A program made the position numbers and the translations under genes. Under the pieces are notes generated by a model. The model was not told where the DNA came from. It saw only the letters and a program-made list of their open reading frames with translations, and did no database searches. DNA of 40,443 bases from a virus, in the IMG/VR virus record IMGVR_UViG_3300043427_000269, positions 1 to 40,443 of that record. The stretch is one strand, 5' to 3'. Shown in pieces: positions 5,668 through 13,113 of this stretch (positions are counted from its first letter, which is position 1; every line of letters begins with the position of its first letter).

Positions 5668-5824
5668 AAGGGCTGCGGTTCGGATCACGGGCGAGAAGTT
5701 TTGTAATTCCTGTCAGCAGTACAGAAACATAGAAAACGGTCGGCTTATACAACGCGGAGAGAGGATGCGGCAATGGAAATGTTATGGTTGCTTGTCGGAT
5801 GCGCGATTACGGCATGGGTTGTAG
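5621..5824 (+). CDS. 67-aa zinc-ribbon-like protein
   Basis: The second half carries two Cys pairs, FCNSC and WKCYGC, about 24 residues apart, the layout of a treble-clef or zinc-ribbon mini-domain. The only in-frame start upstream of the first pair is TTG at 5621, with no clear ribosome site, so the start is uncertain and a frameshift from the preceding HTH frame is conceivable. The 3' end overlaps the next membrane-protein gene by 52 nt. Confidence 0.5.
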   Translation: MDERTITRKGIEGQVERAAVRITGEKFCNSCQQYRNIENGRLIQRGERMRQWKCYGCLSDARLRHGL

Positions 5825-5952
5825 GGGGTATCTGGTTTGTATATACCTGCCGAAAAGCGCCAAGTTGCTGTGAGATTTTTGGAGATTGTAATCAAGGACG
5901 CAATTGTCCGATTAGAGGAAAGTGCAATGAAGAACACAACACGCATCTATGA
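5773..5952 (+). CDS. 59-aa single-span membrane protein with Cys-rich tail
   Basis: ATG at 5773 has GAGG 8 nt upstream. Residues 3-24 (MLWLLVGCAITAWVVGGIWF) form one transmembrane helix; the short tail has seven Cys including SCCEIFGDCNQGRNCP and GKC, likely a metal site or disulfide knot outside the membrane. The 'DCNQGR.CP' string is familiar from phage mini-proteins (recollection). It overlaps both neighbours. Function unknown. Confidence 0.65.
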   Translation: MEMLWLLVGCAITAWVVGGIWFVYTCRKAPSCCEIFGDCNQGRNCPIRGKCNEEHNTHL

Positions 5953-6157
5953 CTTTGTAACCAAATCGGGTACGCCTGTAACCCTAAAGCAGATTCAGGT
6001 GGCACTAGAGATGAAGCCAGGCATTGCAAGCGGTTCTCTGGCCTCCCTGATGTCTGCGAACAAAGTAGCCAGGGAACAGGTCAGCCGAGCCGAAGGTAGC
6101 ACCGGAAGAAAAATCCAATGGGCGTACAAACCTGTTGCAAATCCGCAACAAAATTGA
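5927..6157 (+). CDS. 76-aa winged-helix-like protein
   Basis: ATG at 5927 follows AGAGGAA at a normal distance. Residues about 5-50 (IYDFVTKSGTPVTLKQIQVALEM and SGSLASLMSANKVAREQV) fit a winged helix, with a basic wing (GSTGRKIQWAYK). It is the last gene before a terminator-like hairpin, so it closes the early plus-strand run. Likely a small DNA-binding regulator. Confidence 0.6.
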   Translation: MKNTTRIYDFVTKSGTPVTLKQIQVALEMKPGIASGSLASLMSANKVAREQVSRAEGSTGRKIQWAYKPVANPQQN

Positions 6158-6166
6158 TATGATTGT

Positions 6167-6252
6167 CGTCGGAGTAGTCCGTCCTCCTCCGGCGCTCCTT
6201 CAAGCCCAAGACCCCTGCATCGCCTCACGGCCTTGTGGGGGTCACCTTTTTA
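6167..6252 (+). terminator. Two hairpins, the second followed by TTTTT
   Basis: CGTCGGAG (6167-6174) pairs with CTCCGGCG (6187-6194) with one wobble. GACCCC (6210-6215) pairs with GGGGTC (6238-6243), and TTTTT follows shortly after. The loop is long (22 nt), so efficiency is uncertain, but position between the early genes and the next gene suits termination. Confidence 0.5.
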
Positions 6253-6262
6253 GGACTAGCAA

Positions 6263-6613
6263 ATGAAACCGACGATAGTTATTGGCCTTCTTGGTGGTGG
6301 AAAACACGGCAAGAAGATGGAAGGCGGTCTACTGGAGCCAGAGATGGAAATGCCAGAGGCTATGATGGACAAGGCAATGAACTCCGAGAACAAGGCCAAG
6401 GCGGTTATGAAGGCTTCCTACGGCCCCGCTACTGGCGCTGACAAGTGTAAGCATTGCGAGTACTTCAATACCGACATGGCTGAACTGAAGAAGGGCGACG
6501 GCTTCTGCGAACTGTGGGAGTTCACCTGTTCCGAAAAGAACACATGCGCTGCCTACGAATTCAAAGAAGAAGAAGAAGGGGAAGAAGAAGGCGAAGAAGA
6601 ATCCGAAGATTAA
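6263..6613 (+). CDS. 116-aa protein with a four-Cys-type metal site and acidic tail
   Basis: The N-terminus is hydrophobic and Gly-rich (TIVIGLLGGGKHGKK), then a Met-rich helix. The centre holds CKHC, GFC, TC and NTC within about 35 residues (KCKHCEYF ... GFCELWEFTCSEKNTCAAYE), resembling small Fe-S or zinc domains such as HiPIP-like folds. The last 20 residues are almost all Glu. ATG at 6263 follows TAGGA. It is probably a structural or redox accessory protein; function is not established. Confidence 0.6.
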   Translation: MKPTIVIGLLGGGKHGKKMEGGLLEPEMEMPEAMMDKAMNSENKAKAVMKASYGPATGADKCKHCEYFNTDMAELKKGDGFCELWEFTCSEKNTCAAYEFKEEEEGEEEGEEESED

Positions 6614-6702
6614 CAATTCCACCCACGCCTTCTGGCATGACGGATTACAATGCCGTCTGGAAGTCCAAGCGCACCAGGGTGGCTTCTATTTAGGAGTGTA
6701 AA
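6614..6702. other. Short spacer with CCACCC/GGGTGG inverted repeat
   Basis: The arms lie at 6619-6624 and 6677-6682, enclosing a second imperfect stem-loop. No U run follows. No gene was seen. Confidence 0.35.
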
Positions 6703-6864
6703 GTGCCGAGCGTATCCAAAGCCCAGAACCGTTTTATGCAAGCCGCAGCCTCTAGCGGCAAGATGGCCAAGAAGTTAGGTATTTCTCAGTCAGTTGCCAA
6801 GAAGTTTGTAAAGGAGACTGGCTCCATGAAGAACAAGCCTGAGTATAAGAAACCAAAGAAGTGA
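6703..6864 (+). CDS. 53-aa basic protein, DUF3008-like
   Basis: GTG at 6703 follows AGGAG at 7 nt. The product starts VPSVSKAQNRFMQAAA and is rich in Lys and Ser/Ala (KMAKKLGISQSVAKKFVKE, ending in a KKPKK tail), matching the 'SKAQQRFM' pattern of small DUF3008-type proteins found in phages. It is likely nucleic-acid binding. The last codons overlap the next gene's GTG (GTGA). Confidence 0.7.
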   Translation: MPSVSKAQNRFMQAAASSGKMAKKLGISQSVAKKFVKETGSMKNKPEYKKPKK

Positions 6865-7598
6865 CGTTCCAGAAACAAGGCTCTCCAAGGATCTATAAGG
6901 CTCTCTGGGAGGCTTGTAAGGCTAAGGTATACCCAGACATAGACCGTTACGAAGAATCGACTGGCTACCCCATAGACAAGGACTGGTATCACAACCTAGC
7001 CCTGCACACCCAGGTAGTGATGAAGGGATCAGAACTTTGCTATGAACACGGGCGTGTTTTATACAGTACTCTCCGACGGTTCTTGGAAAGCAGAGACTCT
7101 GTCCGAGTTGTTGAGACGGGAACGGCGCGAGGCTTCTCGGCGCTATGTATGGCAAAGGCGATCCAAGATTCAGGCAAGACGGGAAGCATCGTTACGCACG
7201 ACATCCTCCAGCACAATGTAAAGATGTACTGGAACTGCATAGACGACCACAACGGGCAGAAGACCAGAGCAGAACTTCTGGAACCGTGGTCAGACATTAT
7301 CAAATTTGTTAAGTTTGTAACCGGAGACAGTAAGGTTACATTCCAGCCACAGGAGTGCGACTTCGCATTTTTAGACGGAGCGCACACATACGAGGATGTA
7401 AGGAGCGAATATGCAAAACTTAAAAATCCGCGAGTGGTTGTCTTCGATGATTACACGCCTACGCAATTTCCTGGAATCTGTCGTGCTGTGGACGAAATCG
7501 GCAGTCAAAAAGGTCTTAGCAAAGTTTTCCTGAGATCTAATCGGGGCTATGTAATCTATGAAAATCAAGGAAGCGGCAAAGAGGTTCGAGGCTTATGA
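6861..7598 (+). CDS. Class I SAM-dependent methyltransferase (Methyltransf_24-like)
   Basis: The 245-aa product has the Rossmann motif VVETGTARGFSALCMA (about residues 78-93), an acidic loop THDIL, a DFAFLDGAHTYEDV stretch (motif IV region) and VVFDDYTPTQFPG, all typical of small-molecule or sugar methyltransferases of this clan. GTG at 6861 overlaps the preceding stop. Substrate unknown; modification of a glycan or capsid component is possible, given the glycosyltransferases elsewhere in the genome. Confidence 0.8.
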   Translation: MTFQKQGSPRIYKALWEACKAKVYPDIDRYEESTGYPIDKDWYHNLALHTQVVMKGSELCYEHGRVLYSTLRRFLESRDSVRVVETGTARGFSALCMAKAIQDSGKTGSIVTHDILQHNVKMYWNCIDDHNGQKTRAELLEPWSDIIKFVKFVTGDSKVTFQPQECDFAFLDGAHTYEDVRSEYAKLKNPRVVVFDDYTPTQFPGICRAVDEIGSQKGLSKVFLRSNRGYVIYENQGSGKEVRGL

Positions 7599-7902
7599 CA
7601 AACGGACAAACAAAAAGATGGCCGAACATAATCGGTCTGGTGGAGATGTTCGCTCGCCTGTTCGGACGACCAAAGGCGCAAGCCAAGGCGACCAGTACGA
7701 CCGAGCCAAGTTCATCTACCGCAAAGCCGCCCAAGCCCTTACTGCTGGACACAATCTGCAAGACAAGAGCGGAGCGCCTACTCCAGCAGCAATGCAATTC
7801 AAGCGCTGGGGAGCCAAAGTCCCCAAAAACCAAGAAGATCTCCGCTCGCTCAAAGCCCTCGGCCAAAGGCTCAAAGACCGCTACAAGCCGAAAGAAAAGT
7901 AA
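7558..7902 (+). CDS. 114-aa basic protein, DUF6321-like
   Basis: It overlaps the methyltransferase end by 41 nt. The C-terminal half has the order FIYRKAAQAL ... SGAPTPAAMQFKRWGAKVPKNQEDL ... LGQRLKDRY, which fits what I recall of the DUF6321 family ('GkPtr..a.WG..vP'). It is strongly basic, so it may bind nucleic acid. ATG at 7558 was chosen; the internal ATG at MAEHNR is possible. A second frame at 7595-7912 is a shadow. Confidence 0.6.
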   Translation: MKIKEAAKRFEAYDKRTNKKMAEHNRSGGDVRSPVRTTKGASQGDQYDRAKFIYRKAAQALTAGHNLQDKSGAPTPAAMQFKRWGAKVPKNQEDLRSLKALGQRLKDRYKPKEK

Positions 7903-7904
7903 GA

Positions 7905-9197
7905 ATGGCTGACCTATCCGCACCTCAACAAACCGAGTGGCTACGCAAGTTTGCGGCGCTTCTTAAGGGGCGAGAGGAAGTCCAGGCGCAGATGAATCCC
8001 ACAATGATGGGGGCGCTCATGGATCTGATCCTGCCGTCGTCCCAGTTCGTTGAGAAGGCTTCTTACGGCGACCCGTTGTTCCGTATGCCCCCGTCTGGGA
8101 CCGGCGGTTACATTCCTATCACGGCTGATAAGGAGTACGCAGCAGAGGCAGCCGGCCTTATTCCTGTGGCCGCACCTGGCGCAAAGAAGGCGTCCGACGT
8201 TGCCAGCAAAATTGTAAGAGAGATACAGAACCAGCCTCCTGTTGGGGCTATTGGTCCTCGGGTAACAAAGTTTGGCGACGTAAGTTATGACCAAAGGTTT
8301 GACCCAAGAATAAAAGAGCAGCCTCGGATTAAAGAAACAACCACTACAGTAGACGAGACTGTAAACCTAGATGTTCCGGCAATTCCGCTTACACAATTTG
8401 AGGGTTATCCGTTCATTACGAGTATGTCAGACCGTACCGCAGCAGGTGGGTTGCTGACGTCAATAAATGACGTTGCCTTGAAACGCCCAGTAAGGTTAGG
8501 TGGCGGTCAAGACTTCATGTTTGAAAATCCATTTGTATGGGCATCGGCAAAAGGTCCGGTAAAGCAGATCATGAACCAGGCCCAAGTACTGCGCGAAGTT
8601 ACTGGTAAAGACCCACTTTATATGCCGTGGCGCATGGCCCCAACAGGCGGAGACTTCGCCACTATGACTGGCGAAACAATGCTTTCATACGCTGAGAGCG
8701 CATTACCAAAGAGTATAAAAAAGCAGATGGACAAGGAAATTAAAAAGATTGTCCCTGACTGGAAAGGTATAGATTCACCGGAGAGCATTAAACAGTATCA
8801 ATCGTTCTCGGATGCAAACCGTAAAAAGATTAAGCAGACGTTGGACGTCGAGTTCAGGGATGTTGGCGGCTTAAACATTGGACAAGCCAGACTTGCGGTG
8901 TCAGATCCAAAGCAACTTGGCGGATTTGATGCCCAGATTATGAACATTGGAAGGATCTTCGCTGACAAACCAATGATTGAGGCTTCTGGTCACGCTTCTT
9001 ACCCAAAGGGAGTACCAGGCGAAGGATTAGGAAGGGTAGATAAAGACATCAACATATTTCAGTTGCTGCCTAAGGTTGTAGAGGAGCGCGGCATACCCTC
9101 TGCAACTTCCCCAAGACAAACCGACATTCGGGCGCTACAAATGAAGCCTTATGCCGGAATCCTGGATGAGGAAACTCTCAGGCTCCTCGGGTATTAA
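7905..9197 (+). CDS. 430-aa protein of unknown function
   Basis: Not confidently recognised. It begins ADLSAPQQTEWLRKFAALLKG with an amphipathic helix, has a mid-domain with FITSMSDRTAAGGLL and RLGGGQDFMFENP (about residues 170-210) and a C-terminal part with IEASGHASYPKG and a Pro/Arg-rich end. The 'GGQDF' region brings to mind domains of large polyvalent phage proteins, but this is weak. Its place just before the terminase genes suggests a virion or packaging accessory role. The 3' end overlaps the minus-strand gene 9178-9378 by 20 nt. Confidence 0.7.
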   Translation: MADLSAPQQTEWLRKFAALLKGREEVQAQMNPTMMGALMDLILPSSQFVEKASYGDPLFRMPPSGTGGYIPITADKEYAAEAAGLIPVAAPGAKKASDVASKIVREIQNQPPVGAIGPRVTKFGDVSYDQRFDPRIKEQPRIKETTTTVDETVNLDVPAIPLTQFEGYPFITSMSDRTAAGGLLTSINDVALKRPVRLGGGQDFMFENPFVWASAKGPVKQIMNQAQVLREVTGKDPLYMPWRMAPTGGDFATMTGETMLSYAESALPKSIKKQMDKEIKKIVPDWKGIDSPESIKQYQSFSDANRKKIKQTLDVEFRDVGGLNIGQARLAVSDPKQLGGFDAQIMNIGRIFADKPMIEASGHASYPKGVPGEGLGRVDKDINIFQLLPKVVEERGIPSATSPRQTDIRALQMKPYAGILDEETLRLLGY

Positions 9198-9378
9198 ACA
9201 AATACTTTGGGTCGAACTGATCTGCTAGTTTTTGGCTAAACCGCTTACTAATAAAGTTCTTGACCTGCTCTGTAGTCACGGAATCAATCCTACTGGCGAC
9301 GCAGAATGTTTCGTGAAGGGTCAAGGCTTCGAGCATTGACTTAGACATTTTTACATCTGTGTTTACAATTGGCGACAT
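9178..9378 (-). CDS. 66-aa minus-strand protein inside the late region
   Basis: ATG at 9378 has a strong GAGGAGG site 4 nt upstream, and an extended -10 promoter lies 34 bp further. The product (SPIVNTDVKMSKSMLEAL ... VTTEQVKNFISKRFSQKL) is helical and mildly basic. It is the only gene on this strand between 3.6 and 33.4 kb and runs against the long plus-strand run, so it has its own transcription. Function unknown; a regulator or early protein is plausible. Confidence 0.7.
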   Translation of the reverse strand: MSPIVNTDVKMSKSMLEALTLHETFCVASRIDSVTTEQVKNFISKRFSQKLADQFDPKYLFNTRGA

Positions 9379-9411
9379 AAAACCTCCTCATGGTTTGTAA
9401 GATTATACCAT

Positions 9412-9419
9412 TTATCTAA
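9412..9419 (-). promoter_or_regulatory. Extended -10 promoter (TGG-TATAAT) for the 66-aa gene
   Basis: On the minus strand TGG immediately precedes a perfect TATAAT (9417-9412). The -35 region at 17 bp (CAGTTT) is weak, as allowed for extended -10 promoters. Transcription would start about 25-30 nt before the ATG at 9378. Confidence 0.55.
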
Positions 9420-9478
9420 TAATCAAACTGTTGTAAACTAGCAACACACTTAACCGAACAACCTTAGAGGATTCGGAC

Positions 9479-9772
9479 ATGGAACAAAATAAACAAACGG
9501 AAGAAATTGGAACCGGAGCACCTGGCCCTGGCAGACCTAAGGGGTCAGTCAACAAGGCAACGGCAAAGGTTCGTGAAGCAATAGCAAGGATGGCAGACGA
9601 CAACGCAGATAACTTTGCGCTGTGGCTGTCACAGGTAGCGTCATCTAGCCCTGAGAAGGCTTGCGACATTTACCTGAGGGCGATTGAATACCACATACCT
9701 AAACTGGCTAGGACTGAGCATACAGGCGCAGAGAACGGCCCGATCACCCTCAAGGTGGTCACGGGTATATGA
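9479..9772 (+). CDS. Terminase small subunit (putative)
   Basis: Likely recognises the packaging site and loads DNA onto the large subunit. The 97-aa product has a Gly/Pro N-terminus (GPGRPKGSVNKATAKVREAI), a pattern common in phage small terminases and HTH-like packaging proteins, then a helical body. ATG at 9479 has AGAGG 8 nt upstream; the stop overlaps the large terminase start by 4 nt, and that direct coupling is the main evidence for the role. Confidence 0.7.
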   Translation: MEQNKQTEEIGTGAPGPGRPKGSVNKATAKVREAIARMADDNADNFALWLSQVASSSPEKACDIYLRAIEYHIPKLARTEHTGAENGPITLKVVTGI

Positions 9773-11040
9773 CAGAGCAGGTAGTTGAAACAGGATACAA
9801 GCCAAGACCACAACAGCGGCAGATTCATACCGCCGTGGCAGAGAACAGGTTTGTGGTGGTGGTCGCTCATCGACGTATGGGCAAGACTGTGGCTGCGATC
9901 AATCAACTTATTCACAGCGCACTCCAATGCGAAAGACCAAACCCACGGTTCGGCTACATCGCCAGCACCTACGGGCAAGCAAAGCGAGTGGCGTGGGATA
10001 TGCTCTGTGACTTCACGCGGCCACTTAACCCTACTGTCAACATCTCGGAATTGCGGGTTGACTTCTTCGGAAGGCGAATCCAACTCTACGGTTCAGACAA
10101 CGCAGAGACGCTCCGAGGGCAGTACTTCGACGGGATCGTGATCGACGAGATTGCCGATCAGAACCCGAAGACATGGAACGAGATTATCCGACCTGCATTG
10201 GCAGACCGGCACACGCCAGAGGCTCCAACGTGGGCGCTGTTTCTAGGAACGCCTAAAGGTGCAAACCACTTCAAAGACTTCCGAGATCGAGCAGAGAAAG
10301 AACCGAACTGGAAACTCCTTGAGTTCAAGGCAAGCGAGACTGGCTTACTACGCCAAGAGGAACTCGACGCGGCCCGTCTGGAAATGGGTGAGAGCAAGTA
10401 CAAGCAAGAGTTTGAATGTTCCTTCGATGCCCCAGTTGAGGGTGCGTACTACGCAGGGATCATCCAAACGCTCGCTGCCAACCGCTTCCAAGAGTTCCCA
10501 GAAGATCATCTGTGTAAGACTTACACCGCTTGGGACTTGGGTGTGGGCGATAGTACGGCTATCTGGGTTTGCCAGGTTGCTGGTCAGGAAAAGCGCCTAG
10601 TCAATTACTACGAGAACCACGGAGTCGGATTAGATAACTATGTCAGATGGATCAAAGAAAACGGTTACGCGACCGCTGAACACATCCTTCCCCACGACGT
10701 CGAAGTTAGAGAACTGGGAACAGGTAAGAGCAGAAAAGAGGCTTTACAGGATCTGGGACTCAACATTCAAGTGTGTCCGCGCATATCTGTCGATGATGGG
10801 ATTCAAGCGGTTCGAAGAACCCTCCCGTTTTGCTGGTTTCACCCAAGGACTAAACAAGGACTCGACGCGCTAAAGAACTACCGCAGAGAGTACGATGAGA
10901 AGCGCAATGTCTTCTACGACAAACCGCTCCACGACTGGTCAAGTCACGGCGCAGATGCTTTTAGATACTTAGCAGTAGGATTGAACACAACAAGTGACTG
11001 GGGCAAGCCCCTCGCAGTACCAACCAAATGGATCGTATAG
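9769..11040 (+). CDS. Terminase large subunit
   Basis: Packaging ATPase and nuclease. The 423-aa protein has Walker A AHRRMGKT (residues 33-40), Walker B GIVIDE (122-127) with the catalytic Glu, and the coupling motif LFLGTPKG. The C-terminal nuclease half contains TAWDLGVGDSTAIW (first Asp cluster) and a late Asp in HDWSSHGADAFRYL. Length is normal for the family. ATG at 9769 overlaps the small subunit stop (ATGA). Confidence 0.93.
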   Translation: MTEQVVETGYKPRPQQRQIHTAVAENRFVVVVAHRRMGKTVAAINQLIHSALQCERPNPRFGYIASTYGQAKRVAWDMLCDFTRPLNPTVNISELRVDFFGRRIQLYGSDNAETLRGQYFDGIVIDEIADQNPKTWNEIIRPALADRHTPEAPTWALFLGTPKGANHFKDFRDRAEKEPNWKLLEFKASETGLLRQEELDAARLEMGESKYKQEFECSFDAPVEGAYYAGIIQTLAANRFQEFPEDHLCKTYTAWDLGVGDSTAIWVCQVAGQEKRLVNYYENHGVGLDNYVRWIKENGYATAEHILPHDVEVRELGTGKSRKEALQDLGLNIQVCPRISVDDGIQAVRRTLPFCWFHPRTKQGLDALKNYRREYDEKRNVFYDKPLHDWSSHGADAFRYLAVGLNTTSDWGKPLAVPTKWIV

Positions 11041-11043
11041 GTC

Positions 11044-13113
11044 ATGAAAATGGACGAAATTCAACTCAAAGGAATGTTAGATAACGAGATCGACAACGCT
11101 CTCGGCTATCTGGACACCGAAACCACAGAGCAACGTCGTCAGGCTATCAAGTCCTACAACCGCGATCCTTACGGAAACGAGGTAGAGGGACGCTCTCAGA
11201 TCGTGACAGGCGAGGTGGCAGAGGCAATTGACGGGGCTATCCCTCAGTTGCTCCGCATCTTCACGCAGTCCGACGAGGTGGTGATGTTTGAGCCGAAAGG
11301 CCCAGGCGACGAGGAAAAGGCTAAACAGGCGACCGAGTACTGCAACTGGGTGTTCATGAACGAGAACCCAGGTGTCACCATCCTGCACGACTGGATCAAG
11401 GACGCGCTGATCTACAAGAACGGCATCATCAAGGTCTGGTGGGAAGATATGACCGAGGTGAACACCGAGTCCTACGAGAACCTGAGCCAAGACGAACTGA
11501 CCATGCTTCTGTCTGACGGACAGTACGAGATCGTCAGCCAAGAAGAAATCCAGATTGGAGAGGTTCCTGCGCCCGTACCGCCGATGATGCAGGGCGTGGC
11601 AGGGTTGGATATGCAGATGGGCATGGAACCCGCTATGGTTCCCGTATACGCCTACAACGTCAAGATCAAGAAGATCGACAAGAAGGGTCGCGTGGTCATT
11701 GAGAACCTAGCGCCCGAAGAATTTATCGTCAGCAAGAAGACACGTCTGCTTTCTGATAGCCCGTTCTGCGCTCACCGCCGTCTGGCTACCCGTTCAGAAC
11801 TGGTGGCTATGGGCTTCCCCAAGAAGGTCGTAGACGACCTGCCGACGTACAACGACTTGGAGTACACGACAGAGCGCGTGGCTCGCTTCTCTAACGGAGA
11901 GCAGCCGGACGATCCTAGCCTTGACCCGACCATGCAAGAGATCGAGGTCTACGAGGCTTACATGAAGGTGGACTACGACGGTGATGGAATCGCTGAACTG
12001 CGCCGTATCGTCTATGCTGGCCACGAGATCCTGGAGAACGAGGAGACAGACTACGTTCCGTTCTGCTCGCTCTGCCCTATCCCGATGCCGCACAAGTTCT
12101 ACGGCCACAGCCTTGCAGATCGTGTAACCGACCTCCAGTTAATCAAGACTACGATTACCCGTCAGATTCTGGATAACTTGTACCTGTCTAACAACGCTCG
12201 GATGATGGTTGTGGATGGTCAGGTAAACCTAGACGATATGCTGACCGTAACTCCTGGTGGCGTGGTGCGGGTCAAGAACCCCAATGCCGTGACACCGATT
12301 ACGGTTCCTCTGGTTGCCGGTCAAGCCTTCCCGATGCTGGACTACATGGATCAGATTCAGCAGAAGCGCACAGGCGTTACCCAGGCTTCTCAGGGCTTAG
12401 ACCCCAACATTCTGCAAAACACTACCGCGACAGCCGTGGCGATGATGCAAAACGCCGGAGCCGCAAGGATTGAACTGATTGCTCGTATCTTTGCCGAGAC
12501 AGGCATCAAAGACCTGTTCCGCAACATCCTGCACCTAGTCTGCAAGTATCAGGACAAAGAGCGCATCATCCGTCTGCGTGGCAAGTTCGTTGCTATCGAC
12601 CCACGAGAGTGGTCTAACGAGTACGACCTGTCCATCAACGTCGGTCTTGGAACCGGCTCCAAAGAGCAGCAGATGGCTATGATCGCAATGATTCTGGACA
12701 AACAAGAACGGATCATCCAGCAGTACGGCCCTGCCAATCCTCTGGTGTCCGTAGGTCAGTATCGGTCAACACTCGGCAAGATGATCGAAGCCGCAGGGTT
12801 CAAGGATTCGTCCGAGTTCTTCCGCGAGATCACTCCTGAGATTGACCAAGCCCTGTCAAACCCGCCGCCACAGCAACAGCAACAGGTTGACCCAATGGTC
12901 GAGGCAGTAATGGCTCAGACACAGGCTCAGATCCAAGCAATGATGGCTAAGGCCGAGGCAGATATTCAGGTCAAGCGCGAGAAGGCGATGGCAGATATTG
13001 CACTTGCACAAGAGAAGGCCGCAGCCGAGATCGAACTCAAGCGCCAAGAACTAGCAGCACAGACAAGCATTGATGCAACAGCCGCAGGTATTCGTGCGGT
13101 AAGGGGAATGTAA
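11044..13113 (+). CDS. Portal protein, P22-like
   Basis: Forms the dodecameric DNA channel at one capsid vertex. The 689-aa length and the N-terminal RQAIKSYNRDPYGNEVEGRS with SQIVTGEVAEAIDGAIPQLL are typical of the P22 portal family; the middle holds the clip/stem region and GVTQASQGLDPN. The last 90 residues are Gln-rich and then a long coiled coil (AQAQIQAMMAKAEADI...), comparable to the P22 barrel. It lies directly after the terminase. Confidence 0.92.
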   Translation: MKMDEIQLKGMLDNEIDNALGYLDTETTEQRRQAIKSYNRDPYGNEVEGRSQIVTGEVAEAIDGAIPQLLRIFTQSDEVVMFEPKGPGDEEKAKQATEYCNWVFMNENPGVTILHDWIKDALIYKNGIIKVWWEDMTEVNTESYENLSQDELTMLLSDGQYEIVSQEEIQIGEVPAPVPPMMQGVAGLDMQMGMEPAMVPVYAYNVKIKKIDKKGRVVIENLAPEEFIVSKKTRLLSDSPFCAHRRLATRSELVAMGFPKKVVDDLPTYNDLEYTTERVARFSNGEQPDDPSLDPTMQEIEVYEAYMKVDYDGDGIAELRRIVYAGHEILENEETDYVPFCSLCPIPMPHKFYGHSLADRVTDLQLIKTTITRQILDNLYLSNNARMMVVDGQVNLDDMLTVTPGGVVRVKNPNAVTPITVPLVAGQAFPMLDYMDQIQQKRTGVTQASQGLDPNILQNTTATAVAMMQNAGAARIELIARIFAETGIKDLFRNILHLVCKYQDKERIIRLRGKFVAIDPREWSNEYDLSINVGLGTGSKEQQMAMIAMILDKQERIIQQYGPANPLVSVGQYRSTLGKMIEAAGFKDSSEFFREITPEIDQALSNPPPQQQQQVDPMVEAVMAQTQAQIQAMMAKAEADIQVKREKAMADIALAQEKAAAEIELKRQELAAQTSIDATAAGIRAVRGM

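Noticed and set aside
11077-12108. Minus-strand ORFs opposite the portal gene
   Set aside because: Shadows of a strongly coding frame; no start signals.
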